DNA of 64,000 bases from Actinoplanes sp. TBRC 11911 (GTDB lineage Bacteria; Actinomycetota; Actinomycetes; Mycobacteriales; Micromonosporaceae), in contig NZ_JABBNC010000034.1 of NCBI RefSeq assembly GCF_012933445.1, positions 48,041 through 112,040 on the forward strand, given 5' to 3'. Position 1 is the first letter of the stretch. The number at the start of each line of letters is the position of its first letter. Shown piece after piece: positions 1-7,876 of the stretch. Both the position numbers and the translations under genes were made by a program. The notes under the pieces are model-generated. The model did not search any database. It saw nothing but the letters and a program-made list of their open reading frames with translations, and was not told the origin of the DNA.

Positions 1-77
1 GCGGCCTCCGCGGCCCACACCGGCTCCCAGCGCCTCAGCACCAGCCCATCACCATTGATCACCTCAGGCGGTTCCAT
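1..77 (-). CDS. GNAT N-acetyltransferase, N-terminal part only
   Basis: Only the first 25 codons lie in the window. They read M-E-P-P-E-V-I-N-G-D-G-L-V-L-R-R-W-E-P and onward. An early 'G-L-V-L-R-R-W' strand followed by an acidic/aromatic stretch is how many actinobacterial GNAT acetyltransferases begin (beta-1 before the first acceptor helix). An in-frame ATG at 137 would add 20 Arg/Ala-rich residues that do not look like the family, so the ATG at 77 is preferred. The acetyl-CoA site lies outside the window, so the substrate cannot be guessed. Confidence 0.55.
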   Translation of the reverse strand, partial: MEPPEVINGDGLVLRRWEPVWAAEA

Positions 78-182
78 GGCGCAGAGCTTGGCCCGCCCCA
101 CGGCCCGACGCAAACTCTTTCGCGCCCGCCCGGACATCCCAAACGGCTCGCTTGTCGCAGGCCTGCCGAATGTCGCAATCGG

Positions 183-1583
183 TCAGAGCTCGGCCCGGCC
201 ACCCGAAGCGCCGACATTCGGTCGGGCCCCGGCTTGCCCGATACGTCGGCATGTCAGGTCACCGCGTTCGTCACCGACTTCATGGTCACCCCGCACTGGC
301 GGCACGGCTGCCACTAAACCGACCCGCCCGGTGGCGCGCCCGCCGCCACCGGGCGCGTCATGCGGCACGCCGAGGGCTCCGCTACGCCTGGCCCGGCCCG
401 CAGGTGGTGCGCCTGCCCCCGGGCGCCCGCGATGTCGCCGATTCGGCACCGCCCGGCGGACCGAACCGAAACGCCAGCGATTCGCCAGGCGTGGGGTGCC
501 GACGCAGGCACCCACCAAGCTCAGCCAGGGGCCCTCGGGGCCCTCGGCAATCCGTGACGCCCGGCGCTTGCTGGTGTGTAGCCCGTGCGGCTTCCAGGAG
601 ATGTTCGGCGCCGATCTCTGCGAAGACTCGATGACGGGTGTCCCCGTGGGCCGAGTCAAGTGTGGTGGCCGATCGCGACCGTCGGGGCGGCGGCGCGCAT
701 CGGCGATCCCCGGTGGCGCTCGCTGCCCATCATCGATCGGGCATTCCCGCGCCGGGCCTGCGACCGCGCGCCGGGTAGGACCCGCTGGCCGGGCATCAGC
801 CGCGAGCCTGGTGTCGCTCGCGGTGGGTGCGTCGTTCGTCGGGCGCGCGGCTTTCGCTCGCTGGGTGTCGCCGGCTGCCTGCGGGTCATCTGACGGCTGA
901 GTGTCGCTCGTTGAGCGTGGGTCGTTCGTCGGGCGTGCGGCTTTCGCCCGCTGGGTGTCGTCCGCTGCCTGCGGGTCATCTGACGGCTGCGTGTCGCTCG
1001 TTGAGCGTGGGTCGTTCGTCGGGCGCGCGTGACCGGCCTGACGAGTGTCGCCGGCTGCCTGCGGGTCATCCGTCAGCGGAGTGTCGTCCGCTGTCCATGG
1101 GCCATCCGTCATCCGCGCGTCACTCGCCGGCCGGGCGGCACCCGCTGACGCGCCGCGGCCGGGTCGCGCACCACCTGCATGATGCCCGGCTGGCGCTGAT
1201 CCGTCGCCCGGCTCGGGCGCACCACCCGCCGGGGCGGCCGCAGACTGGTCGGACCGACGCGGTTCAACGGGCGGGCCGGAGCGTCGGTCGGCACGGGCGG
1301 GTTCCGGCCGGGGCGGGCGCGGCATCGGAGGCGATGGGTGCGGTTGTGGACTGTCGGGTGGCTTGGAATTCTGCTCGCGCGTGGCGGAGTTTCGTAGTCT
1401 GCGCAATTTCGCGGCGTGTCTCTGCTGCAAACCCCACGCGCGATGACGCTCGTGTTCGCGGCGGACTTCGTCACGCTCGGGAGAATAGTTTCGTGACCGC
1501 GTCCGATCACGCATCTGCGCCAACTCTGCCGAAGTGAAGAACTGTAACTGCCGCACCAGAGAATTCTCGCACACCCCGCGCAT
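183..1583 (-). CDS. Repeat-rich hypothetical protein with conserved basic N-terminal segment (RDRT family)
   Basis: Function unknown. Residues ~24-65 form a basic, helix-rich segment containing RDRTRSRNYSPERDEV, RREHERHRAWGL and RHAAKLRR. The same segment recurs in the protein encoded at 46452-47315, so it is a real conserved module. It is followed by a long Pro/Ala/Asp-rich low-complexity region with 30-residue tandem repeats (from 90-bp DNA repeats at about 830-1070). The last ~150 codons look compositionally random and may be read-through or a frameshifted tail. The ATG at 1583 opens the frame; an internal ATG at the RDRT motif is possible. The upstream DNA (1540-1650) is relatively AT-rich, as it also is at the paralogue. 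A nucleic-acid-binding role is only a guess from the charge. Confidence 0.45.
   Translation of the reverse strand: MRGVCENSLVRQLQFFTSAELAQMRDRTRSRNYSPERDEVRREHERHRAWGLQQRHAAKLRRLRNSATREQNSKPPDSPQPHPSPPMPRPPRPEPARADRRSGPPVEPRRSDQSAAAPAGGAPEPGDGSAPAGHHAGGARPGRGASAGAARPASDARMTDGPWTADDTPLTDDPQAAGDTRQAGHARPTNDPRSTSDTQPSDDPQAADDTQRAKAARPTNDPRSTSDTQPSDDPQAAGDTQRAKAARPTNDAPTASDTRLAADARPAGPTRRAVAGPARECPIDDGQRAPPGIADARRRPDGRDRPPHLTRPTGTPVIESSQRSAPNISWKPHGLHTSKRRASRIAEGPEGPWLSLVGACVGTPRLANRWRFGSVRRAVPNRRHRGRPGAGAPPAGRARRSGALGVPHDAPGGGGRATGRVGLVAAVPPVRGDHEVGDERGDLTCRRIGQAGARPNVGASGGRAEL
830..1070. repeat. 90-bp tandem repeat, about 2.6 copies
   Basis: The string gtcgttcgtcgggcg recurs at 831, 921 and 1011, a period of exactly 90 bp (30 codons). 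The repeat lies inside the minus-strand gene and encodes the Asp/Pro/Thr-rich repeats of that protein. Copies differ by a few substitutions, so the expansion is not brand new. Confidence 0.85.
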
Positions 1584-1829
1584 GATCGCCTTACCAGAAA
1601 ATCAATCGATCATGCCAAACAAAATTGCTGACGAGCGTATATCGCGCTATGGTTCAGGCGGGTCGGTCGCGGCGGGCTCTGCTGTGGAGGGTCACGAGGC
1701 AAGTGGCGGAGCCGAGCAGCTTCCGTCCGCTGCCTTTGCTCGGCGAAACTTGTCGGGCACCTCGGCCGGTCGACGGTCACGTCGTGTGGCCGCTCGGCTG
1801 GCGCACCATAGGAAACGGCTACTAGGCCG
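1584..1829. other. Gene-free stretch, AT-rich at its left end
   Basis: No convincing coding signal. Bases 1584-1650 are clearly less GC-rich than the surroundings and probably hold the promoter of the minus-strand gene at 183-1583. The remainder leads into the 46-bp array. Confidence 0.4.
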
Positions 1830-2242
1830 CTGTCAGCGCCACGTAATGCTGCGAGGGGCGTCGGCCGCGTTGCGGCGGTCAGCGCCATTCGACGCCGCGA
1901 GGGGTGTCGCCACGTCGCGGCGGTCAGCGCCATTCGACGCGGCAAGGGGTGCGGGCCACGACGTGGCGGTCAGTGCCACGTGACGCCGCAAGCGGTGTCG
2001 ACCACGACGTGGCGGTCAGCGCCATTCGACGCCGCAAGCGGTCCAGGCCACCACGCGGCGGTCAGCGCCATTCGACGCGGCAAGGGGTGCGGGCCACGAC
2101 GTGGCGGTCAGTGCCACGTGACGCCGCAAGCGGTGTCGACCACGACGTGGCGCTCAGCGCCACCCGACGCCGCAAGCGGTCCAGGCCACCACGCGGCGAC
2201 CAGCGCCACCCCACCCCGCATGCGGTCCCGGCCACGAAAACC
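1830..2242. repeat. 46-bp tandem array, nine copies, with a 138-bp higher-order period
   Basis: The motif cggtcagcgcc (or a one- to three-base variant) starts at 1830, 1876, 1921, 1967, 2013, 2059, 2105, 2151 and 2197. Spacing is 46 bp, with one 45-bp unit. Units 1921 and 2059 are identical over 46 bp, as are 1967 and 2105, so a three-unit (138-bp) block was duplicated recently. 46 is not a multiple of three, so this is not a simple protein repeat. Long open frames across it exist because 138 is. There are no unique spacers, so it is not CRISPR. Confidence 0.9.
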
Positions 2243-2253
2243 CCACCCCCTCC

Positions 2254-2544
2254 TCACCCATGCGCACGGATCTGCAACACCAAATGCGACACCAAAACAA
2301 CCATGAACGCCCCACTCAACCCGACATACACCACCCCGGTCGCCCCCTCCCACCCCTTCGGGACCAGCTCCTCGGACACCGCCAGCCGCACCAACCCCGA
2401 CAAGCCCAGACACACCACACCGACCCCCCACATGCGCGGCCGGTGCAGCGGGCGTCCGAACAACCGGGCCTGCGGCCCCCGCACGAACGCCACCACGGCC
2501 AGCACGATCGCCGCCACGCACAACCCCGCCAGCAGAACACTCAT
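2254..2544 (-). CDS. Small integral membrane protein, unknown function
   Basis: This encodes 96 residues with three predicted membrane segments: about 3-21 (LLAGLCVAAIVLAVVAF), about 38-52 (GVGVVCLGLSGLVRLAV) and about 68-88 (GVVYVGLSGAFMVVLVSH). An R-R/H-rich loop follows the first segment. The ATG at 2544 was chosen because membrane segment 1 starts immediately after it; in-frame GTG codons further up would overlap the divergent promoter. A possible -10 (TACAGT on the minus strand, about 2555-2560) would give a nearly leaderless message. The gene is divergent from the aldo/keto reductase and shares its control region. Family not recognised. Confidence 0.55.
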   Translation of the reverse strand: MSVLLAGLCVAAIVLAVVAFVRGPQARLFGRPLHRPRMWGVGVVCLGLSGLVRLAVSEELVPKGWEGATGVVYVGLSGAFMVVLVSHLVLQIRAHG

Positions 2545-2570
2545 CACGGCCGACACTGTAGCGACATCCC

Positions 2571-2599
2571 TTGACCTGGAGCGCACTCCAGGTCATAAC
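2571..2599 (+). promoter_or_regulatory. MerR-type promoter/operator of the aldo/keto reductase
   Basis: A perfect inverted repeat, GACCTGGAG-N4-CTCCAGGTC (2573-2594), lies between a -35 TTGACC (2571-2576) and a -10-like CATAAC (2594-2599). An operator placed inside the -35/-10 spacer is the hallmark of MerR-family activators that retwist the promoter. No merR gene lies next to it. The site also covers the upstream region of the divergent membrane-protein gene. Confidence 0.75.
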
Positions 2600-2608
2600 G
2601 TCGCATTC

Positions 2609-3643
2609 ATGCAGATGATCGAACTGGGACGCACCGGCACGCGGATCAGCCAGATGGCGCTGGGTGCGATGCAAATGGGAAACGCCACCGACGAGGCCGA
2701 TTCCACCTACATGCTGGACCGCTTTCTGGACGCGGGTGGATCCTTCATCGACACGGCCGACGCGTACGAATGGTGGGCGCAACGGGACAGCCGCGGCGGC
2801 CACAGCGAGGAACTTCTCGGCCGATGGATGCGCAATCGGGGCAACCGGGACCGCGTCTTTCTCGCGACAAAGGGAAGTGCCTTACCGGAATATTCACCGC
2901 ACTTATGGGCCGCCGACGGAACAGCGAATTGGGACCTGGCCCGCCGCACCTTCGCCGGGGCCGGGGCGAAAACCCTCACCGACGCGCTGACCGGCAGCCT
3001 GCGCCGGCTCGGCACCGACCACGTCGACCTTTACTACATTCACGTCGACGACCCCCGTACGCCGCTGGAAGAGACCCTCGAGACACTGGCCGGCTTCGTG
3101 CGCGACGGCAAGGTCCGCTACCTGGGCTGGTCGAACGTGCGAACCTGGCGCCTGGAACGCATCCGGCAATTGTGCCTGCGCCACGGCTGGCCGCTGCCGG
3201 TCGCCGTGCAGCAGGAACATTCGTACCTGCGGGCGCGCGCCGGCGACACCAACGTCGCGGTGGCGGGGGTCGAGATGCTCGACTACCTGCGGGCCAACGG
3301 CGATCAGACGCTGGTCGCGTACTCACCGATCCTCAAGGGAATCTACGACGCGCCGGCAAAAAACCATCACATCATGCACACGTACGCCGGCCCGGACACT
3401 GACGCCCGCCTGGCCGCCGTGGCGCGGGTGGCCGCCGAGACGGGTGCCACCCCGGGCCAGGTGGTCCTCGCCTGGCTGATGCAGCAGAGCGCGCCCCGCG
3501 TCGTCCCGCTGATCGGCCCCCGTACCAGGCAGCAGTTCGACCTGGCCCTGTCCGCGGTCGACGTGAAGCTCGGCGCCGAGCAGCTCACTTTCCTGGGAGA
3601 CGCTTCACACAAACCCAAAGAGGGCAAGCCGGGTGTGAGCTAA
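2609..3643 (+). CDS. Aldo/keto reductase
   Basis: This is a 344-residue (alpha/beta)8-barrel NADPH-dependent reductase acting on aldehydes or ketones; the substrate is not predictable. The family tetrad is visible: Asp48 and Tyr53 in FIDTADAYE, Lys88 in FLATKGSAL and His145 in YYIHVDD. The cofactor-binding C-terminal part carries YSPILKG and PLIGPRTRQQ. The start is the ATG at 2609, about 10 nt after the -10 box and without a Shine-Dalgarno sequence, so the message is probably leaderless; an ATG two codons later is possible. Regulation by a MerR-type activator is implied by the operator at 2573-2594. The frame is open upstream only because of the tandem array, and that part is not coding. Confidence 0.93.
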   Translation: MQMIELGRTGTRISQMALGAMQMGNATDEADSTYMLDRFLDAGGSFIDTADAYEWWAQRDSRGGHSEELLGRWMRNRGNRDRVFLATKGSALPEYSPHLWAADGTANWDLARRTFAGAGAKTLTDALTGSLRRLGTDHVDLYYIHVDDPRTPLEETLETLAGFVRDGKVRYLGWSNVRTWRLERIRQLCLRHGWPLPVAVQQEHSYLRARAGDTNVAVAGVEMLDYLRANGDQTLVAYSPILKGIYDAPAKNHHIMHTYAGPDTDARLAAVARVAAETGATPGQVVLAWLMQQSAPRVVPLIGPRTRQQFDLALSAVDVKLGAEQLTFLGDASHKPKEGKPGVS

Positions 3644-3706
3644 TTCGCGGACGGGTTCTTGACAAGCGCATAGTCAAAATGGGTCCCGGACACGAGTCTT
3701 GCTCGC

Positions 3707-4627
3707 ATGACTTCGTTCGATCGTGGCCTGTCGCGTAACAGCGCTGAGCACCTACGCAGCAAGCGGCTCGAGCTGTCCACCCTGGAGATCCCCGAGGGGC
3801 GCGGCTGGGCGCCCATGAAACAGAAGGTCGCCGAGACCCTCACCGGGACGCCGGAGCGGATCGGTGGTGTGATCGACCGGCTGGTGTCGGTTCAGTCGAT
3901 CATGGATGCGTTGCCGCCGAGCCCGTTGCAGAACCGTGTCTCGGCCTTCAACCAGCTGTACCTGAAGATCACGCGCCGGGTGGACGGCGCGCTGGCCACG
4001 GCAACGTCGCCGGGGTTCCTGGAGCTGCTCGACATCGAGTTCGCGAAACGCTACTTCGCCGCGCTGACCCTGTGGAACGACGACAACCCGGACACCCCCG
4101 ACGTGTGGGAGGTCCTGTTCAAGCGAGCCGGCGACATGGAGCTCAGCCGCCTCATGGCCGCCGTGCTCGGGGTCAACGCGCACATCAACCACGACCTCTC
4201 GCTGGCGCTGATCAGCACCTGGGAGAAGGTCGGCGTGCCCGGCGAGGACGACCCGATCCACCCCGACTATCTGCTGGTCAACGACATCTTCTACGAGGAG
4301 ATCCCGATCCTGCGGCAGAGCTTCTCGGACCAGTGGCAGCTCGACCTCGACCACATGGTCGGCGGGCTGGACGACTGGAGCCAGCGGATCCTGGTGCGGG
4401 TGACCCGGGCGCACGCCTGGGAGCAGGGCCTCGACCTGTGGAAGCTGAAGGACAACCCGAAGGACTTCGAGCAGGCGCGCTTCACCATGGACCGGGCGGC
4501 CTCGCTGCTGGCCGAGTTCGCGATCGGCGGCGACCGCCTGATCAACGACGCCGGCGACGCCTGGGACCGCCTGCGCCGGGTGTTCGACGGCGACGACGAC
4601 GCCGAGAAGGACACCGGCAAGCAATAG
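3707..4627 (+). CDS. DUF5995 family protein
   Basis: The 306-residue soluble protein matches the DUF5995 pattern: an N-terminal region of short helices, then FNQLYLKITRRV, a central LLDIEFAKRYFAAL, and the family core GVNAHINHDLSLAL (about residues 150-163). Function is unknown; the conserved Asn-His-His-Asp cluster in the core suggests a metal or catalytic site, which is inference. The MFS gene begins 9 bp after its stop, so the two are probably co-transcribed. The C-terminus is a short acidic tail. Confidence 0.88.
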   Translation: MTSFDRGLSRNSAEHLRSKRLELSTLEIPEGRGWAPMKQKVAETLTGTPERIGGVIDRLVSVQSIMDALPPSPLQNRVSAFNQLYLKITRRVDGALATATSPGFLELLDIEFAKRYFAALTLWNDDNPDTPDVWEVLFKRAGDMELSRLMAAVLGVNAHINHDLSLALISTWEKVGVPGEDDPIHPDYLLVNDIFYEEIPILRQSFSDQWQLDLDHMVGGLDDWSQRILVRVTRAHAWEQGLDLWKLKDNPKDFEQARFTMDRAASLLAEFAIGGDRLINDAGDAWDRLRRVFDGDDDAEKDTGKQ

Positions 4628-4636
4628 ACAGCGGGC

Positions 4637-6001
4637 GTGGCCGATGATCTGAGGATGACCGGACCTTCACGGGGACTCGCGCTTCTCGTCGCGGGCGCCT
4701 TCTTCATGGAGATCCTGGACGCCACGGTCATCGCGCCCGCCGCCCCGCACATCGCCGCCGACTTCGGCGTTCCCGCGGTGGCCGTCAACGTCGCCATCAC
4801 CGCGTACGTCCTGACCCTCGCCGTCCTCATCCCGATCAGCGGGTGGCTCACCGACCGGTTCGGCGCCCGCCGCATCTTCATGACCGCGCTTGTCGTGTTC
4901 ACCGTCGCGTCGGCGGGCTGCGCGCTCGCCACCAGCCTGCCCGCGCTGGTCGGCACCCGGGTCCTGCAGGGTGTCGGCGGCGCGATGATGGTCCCGGTCG
5001 GCCGCCTGGTCGTGATCCGCACCACCGCCAAGACCGAGCTGGTCCGGGCGATCGCCTATCTGACCTGGCCGGCGCTGGTCGCGCCGCTCGTCGCTCCCGC
5101 GCTGGGTGGTTTCCTGAGCACGTACGCCTCCTGGCGCTGGATTTTCGTGCTCAACATCCCGCTCGGCCTCGCCGCGCTGCCGATCGCCCGTCGCCTGGTC
5201 CCGCCGGTGCGCGCCGACGAGCCGGCCAAGCTCGACTGGCGCGGCTTCCTGCTCACCGCCGCCGGGATGGCCGCCCTCGTCATCGGCCTCGAGGTGGCCG
5301 GGCTCGTGCTGGTGCCGGCCGCGGCCGCGATCACCGCAGCGATCCTCTATCTGCTGCGCACCCGCCGCCGCCCGCTGCTCGACCTGCGCATCGTCCGGGT
5401 CCGCACGTACCGGGTCACCGCGCTCGGCGGCTCGGTCTTCCGGGCCGTCATCACCGCGATCCCGTTCCTGCTGCCGCTGTTCTTCCAGCTCGGCTTCGGC
5501 TGGACCGCCGCCCAGGCCGGCCTCGTGGTGATCGCCCTGTTCGCCGGCAACGTCGGGATCAAACCGGCCACCACGCCGCTGATGCGCCGCTTCGGCATCC
5601 GCACGGTCATGCTCGGCTCGGTGACCGCCTCCGCGGCGTGCCTGCTGGCGATGGCGTTCCTGCAGGCCACGACGCCGCTGCCGGTGCTGCTGGCATTGCT
5701 CGCGTGCAGCGGGATCGTCCGGTCGACCGGCTTCACCACGTACAACACGATCGCCTTCGCGGACGTCCCGTCCGACCGGATGACCAGCGCGAACACCCTC
5801 ATGTCGACGGTCCAGGAGGTGGGCAGCGGCCTGGGCGTCGCGGTGGGCGCGCTGCTGGTGCGCTTCGGCGAGTCGCTGACCGGCGGCGACGGCGGCTACC
5901 GGGTGGCGTTCGTGGCCCTCGCGGTGCTGCTGGTCGTTCCGGCGGTGGAGGCGATCACGCTCCCGCGTACGGCCGGGAATGTTCTCACCGGGCGAGGCTG
6001 A
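4637..6001 (+). CDS. MFS transporter, EmrB/QacA-like drug exporter
   Basis: The 454-residue protein has at least twelve hydrophobic segments. Seen directly: the TM1 acidic signature FMEILDATVIAPAAPHI, motif A in loop 2-3 (GWLTDRFGARRIF), an R-V-L-Q-G-V-G-G motif B in TM4, and a motif C-like stretch in TM5 (LVAPLVAPALGG). These point to a proton-driven DHA-family exporter in the cytoplasmic membrane. The GTG at 4637 is used; an ATG at 4655 is an alternative, but its GAGG would abut the start. It lies 9 bp behind the DUF5995 gene. The last 17 bp overlap the end of the convergent FAD oxidoreductase gene. Confidence 0.92.
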   Translation: MADDLRMTGPSRGLALLVAGAFFMEILDATVIAPAAPHIAADFGVPAVAVNVAITAYVLTLAVLIPISGWLTDRFGARRIFMTALVVFTVASAGCALATSLPALVGTRVLQGVGGAMMVPVGRLVVIRTTAKTELVRAIAYLTWPALVAPLVAPALGGFLSTYASWRWIFVLNIPLGLAALPIARRLVPPVRADEPAKLDWRGFLLTAAGMAALVIGLEVAGLVLVPAAAAITAAILYLLRTRRRPLLDLRIVRVRTYRVTALGGSVFRAVITAIPFLLPLFFQLGFGWTAAQAGLVVIALFAGNVGIKPATTPLMRRFGIRTVMLGSVTASAACLLAMAFLQATTPLPVLLALLACSGIVRSTGFTTYNTIAFADVPSDRMTSANTLMSTVQEVGSGLGVAVGALLVRFGESLTGGDGGYRVAFVALAVLLVVPAVEAITLPRTAGNVLTGRG

Positions 6002-7136
6002 ACGTCCGGACGAGCTCCGGCGTGCGCCCTTCGCTGATCCAGCCGGCGACGGCCTCGCCGGTCGCGGCGGCCATCATGATCCCGGTGGTGAAGTGCCCGC
6101 CCGCGAACCAGCCGTTGCTCACCTCCGGCAGGCGGTCCACGACCGGCTGACGACCTTCCACGTACGGGCGGAAGCAGCACCATCGATGCGAGATGCGCGC
6201 GCCCGCGGCCTTCGGCACCAGCGTGGCGAGCGCTTCGGCCATCGGGTCGGACACCTCCGGCCGTACGTCGGGAGTGTTGTCGCCCTCGTCGAAGCTCCCG
6301 CCGCAGAAGATCGTCCCGTCGCCGAGCGGGGTGCCGCCGCCGAGCGGTCCGGCGAGGACGCTGCCGAGCCGCCACGGGCCGGGCGCGACCGCCACCATGT
6401 GCCCCTTGACCCAGCGTTGCCGCGTCCGCCACGGCTCCGGCAGCAACCCGGTGGCCATCACCACCGCGCCCGGCGTGAAATCCCCGGCGGTGGTGCGCAC
6501 GGTGATGATGCGATCGCCGGTGCGTTCCACCCCCAGCATCCGTACGCCGGTGACGACCGTTCCCGCTCTGGCCGCCAGGGCCGCGACGAGGCGTTGCGGG
6601 TTGACGCCGAGCTGACCGTCCACGAGGACGGCGGTGCCGCCCTCGGGCAGGCGCACGTCCGGCTCGAGCTCGCCCAGTTCGCCCTCGCCGATCGGCTGGA
6701 ACTCCTCGGGCAGTGGGCGTGCCTCGATGTCGCCGGGCGCCTGCCGGGAGACCAGCGGCCCCTCGCCGGCGGGAAAGATGTTGAGCCAGCGCGTCGGCCA
6801 CGTGCCGATCGCACCGCCCCATTCGGCGTCCCACTCTCGGTACAGCGCACGACTGCGCCGCCCGAACGCCACCATCTCCGGCGGGTCGGTGAGCAGGTGC
6901 ATGTCCGGGGCGATGGCGCCACCGTTCGATCCGGACGCCCCGCTCGCCAGGCGCGCGGCCCCCTCGATCGTGACGACCTGTCCGAGCCCGGCCCGGCGGC
7001 ACGCGGCCGCGACGGCGAGCCCGACGGCGCCGCCGCCCACGACGAGGACGTCCGGCGACCGGTTCAGGTCGTCCGGCTGTCCGGGCTGCAGTGCTTGGCG
7101 GGCGGCGTCGTCGAGACGGTCGTCCCAGAAGGTCAC
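5985..7136 (-). CDS. FAD-dependent oxidoreductase (DAO family)
   Basis: The 383-residue D-amino-acid-oxidase/glycine-oxidase-type flavoprotein has a Rossmann FAD motif VLVVGGGAVGLAVAAACRRA at ~30-49, a SGASGSNGGAIAPD segment near residue 70 that normally contacts FAD, and a C-terminal second FAD-binding stretch WFAGGHFTTGIMMAAATGE. The expected reaction is oxidation of an amine or amino acid to an imine; the substrate is unknown. The GTG start at 7134-7136 overlaps the stop of the upstream Gls24-like gene in a GTGA arrangement, so translation is coupled. The 3' end overlaps the convergent MFS gene by 17 bp. Confidence 0.9.
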   Translation of the reverse strand: MTFWDDRLDDAARQALQPGQPDDLNRSPDVLVVGGGAVGLAVAAACRRAGLGQVVTIEGAARLASGASGSNGGAIAPDMHLLTDPPEMVAFGRRSRALYREWDAEWGGAIGTWPTRWLNIFPAGEGPLVSRQAPGDIEARPLPEEFQPIGEGELGELEPDVRLPEGGTAVLVDGQLGVNPQRLVAALAARAGTVVTGVRMLGVERTGDRIITVRTTAGDFTPGAVVMATGLLPEPWRTRQRWVKGHMVAVAPGPWRLGSVLAGPLGGGTPLGDGTIFCGGSFDEGDNTPDVRPEVSDPMAEALATLVPKAAGARISHRWCCFRPYVEGRQPVVDRLPEVSNGWFAGGHFTTGIMMAAATGEAVAGWISEGRTPELVRTFSLAR

Positions 7137-7522
7137 AGCGAGGGCGTGGCTTCCTGCGGCATCTCGATGTCGTCGACCTTGACGTTGACCCCGGTCACGG
7201 TCAGCCCGTACGCCGTGACGGCCTCGGTCACCTTGGCCTGCACCGCGCGCGCGACGTCGGCCACGATGCTGCCGGTCGCCATGACCACCACCACATCGAT
7301 CTCGACGCTGGCGCCCTTCACGTGCGCCTGCACGCCGCGGGTGGCGTCGCCGACCTCGTCGAGACCGACGGCGTCGAGCACCTTGTTGAAGAACCGGGCC
7401 ACGTCGCCGCCGAGGTCCACGACCCCGGGGACCTCGCGCGCCGCGGACGCCGAGATCTTCTCGACGACCTCGCGCTCGACACTGTTGACCCCGGCCCTGG
7501 CCGTCCCTGCATCGTCAGTCAT
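7133..7522 (-). CDS. Asp23/Gls24 family envelope-stress protein
   Basis: The 129-residue protein matches the Asp23/Gls24 family: an N-terminal VVEKISASAAREVPGV, then ARAVQAKVTEAVTAYGLTVT and a final beta-strand VNVKVDDI. Members are small soluble or membrane-associated proteins linked to cell-envelope homeostasis and alkaline shock in Firmicutes; the role in actinobacteria is less clear. The ATG at 7522 was chosen because the conserved domain starts about 15 residues later. It is upstream of and translationally coupled (GTGA) to the FAD oxidoreductase gene, an unusual partner. Confidence 0.85.
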   Translation of the reverse strand: MTDDAGTARAGVNSVEREVVEKISASAAREVPGVVDLGGDVARFFNKVLDAVGLDEVGDATRGVQAHVKGASVEIDVVVVMATGSIVADVARAVQAKVTEAVTAYGLTVTGVNVKVDDIEMPQEATPSL

Positions 7523-7876
7523 GGTTCTCGCGTTTCCCTTCAGCCCCACCGGCGCGCACGAGCGTAGCAGCGATTTCTCCCACCGGTGATCACCGCCCGC
7601 GACGGAGATTCCACCCATATCGTGTCTGCCTTGGACAGTTGTGGACGTACCGATGATCTAGCGCGGGGCCGCGGGGCTCCCGGGTGTTTGCGCCTTCGCG
7701 GCGGATGACCGGGGATTGCTCCGGCGTGTGAGGCGCCCGGTGTTCGCCGCTTCGCGGGGCGGCCGAGTCGGCGAATGTGGGACTGGCCAGCCGGGCTTGC
7801 GAATGCGCGGGAACGCCGGAAGGATGCGGGTCCGGATCGACAACACCACAGTCGCCTCGCGGGAGCGAAACCTCTG
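7523..7876. other. Intergenic region between divergent genes
   Basis: This 354-bp stretch holds the divergent promoters of the Gls24-like gene and the AbfB-domain gene. No clear -10/-35 pair, RNA gene or repeat was recognised. Confidence 0.3.

Noticed and set aside
1830..2242. CRISPR array
   Set aside because: Units are contiguous 46-bp repeats without unique spacers, and no cas gene is present.
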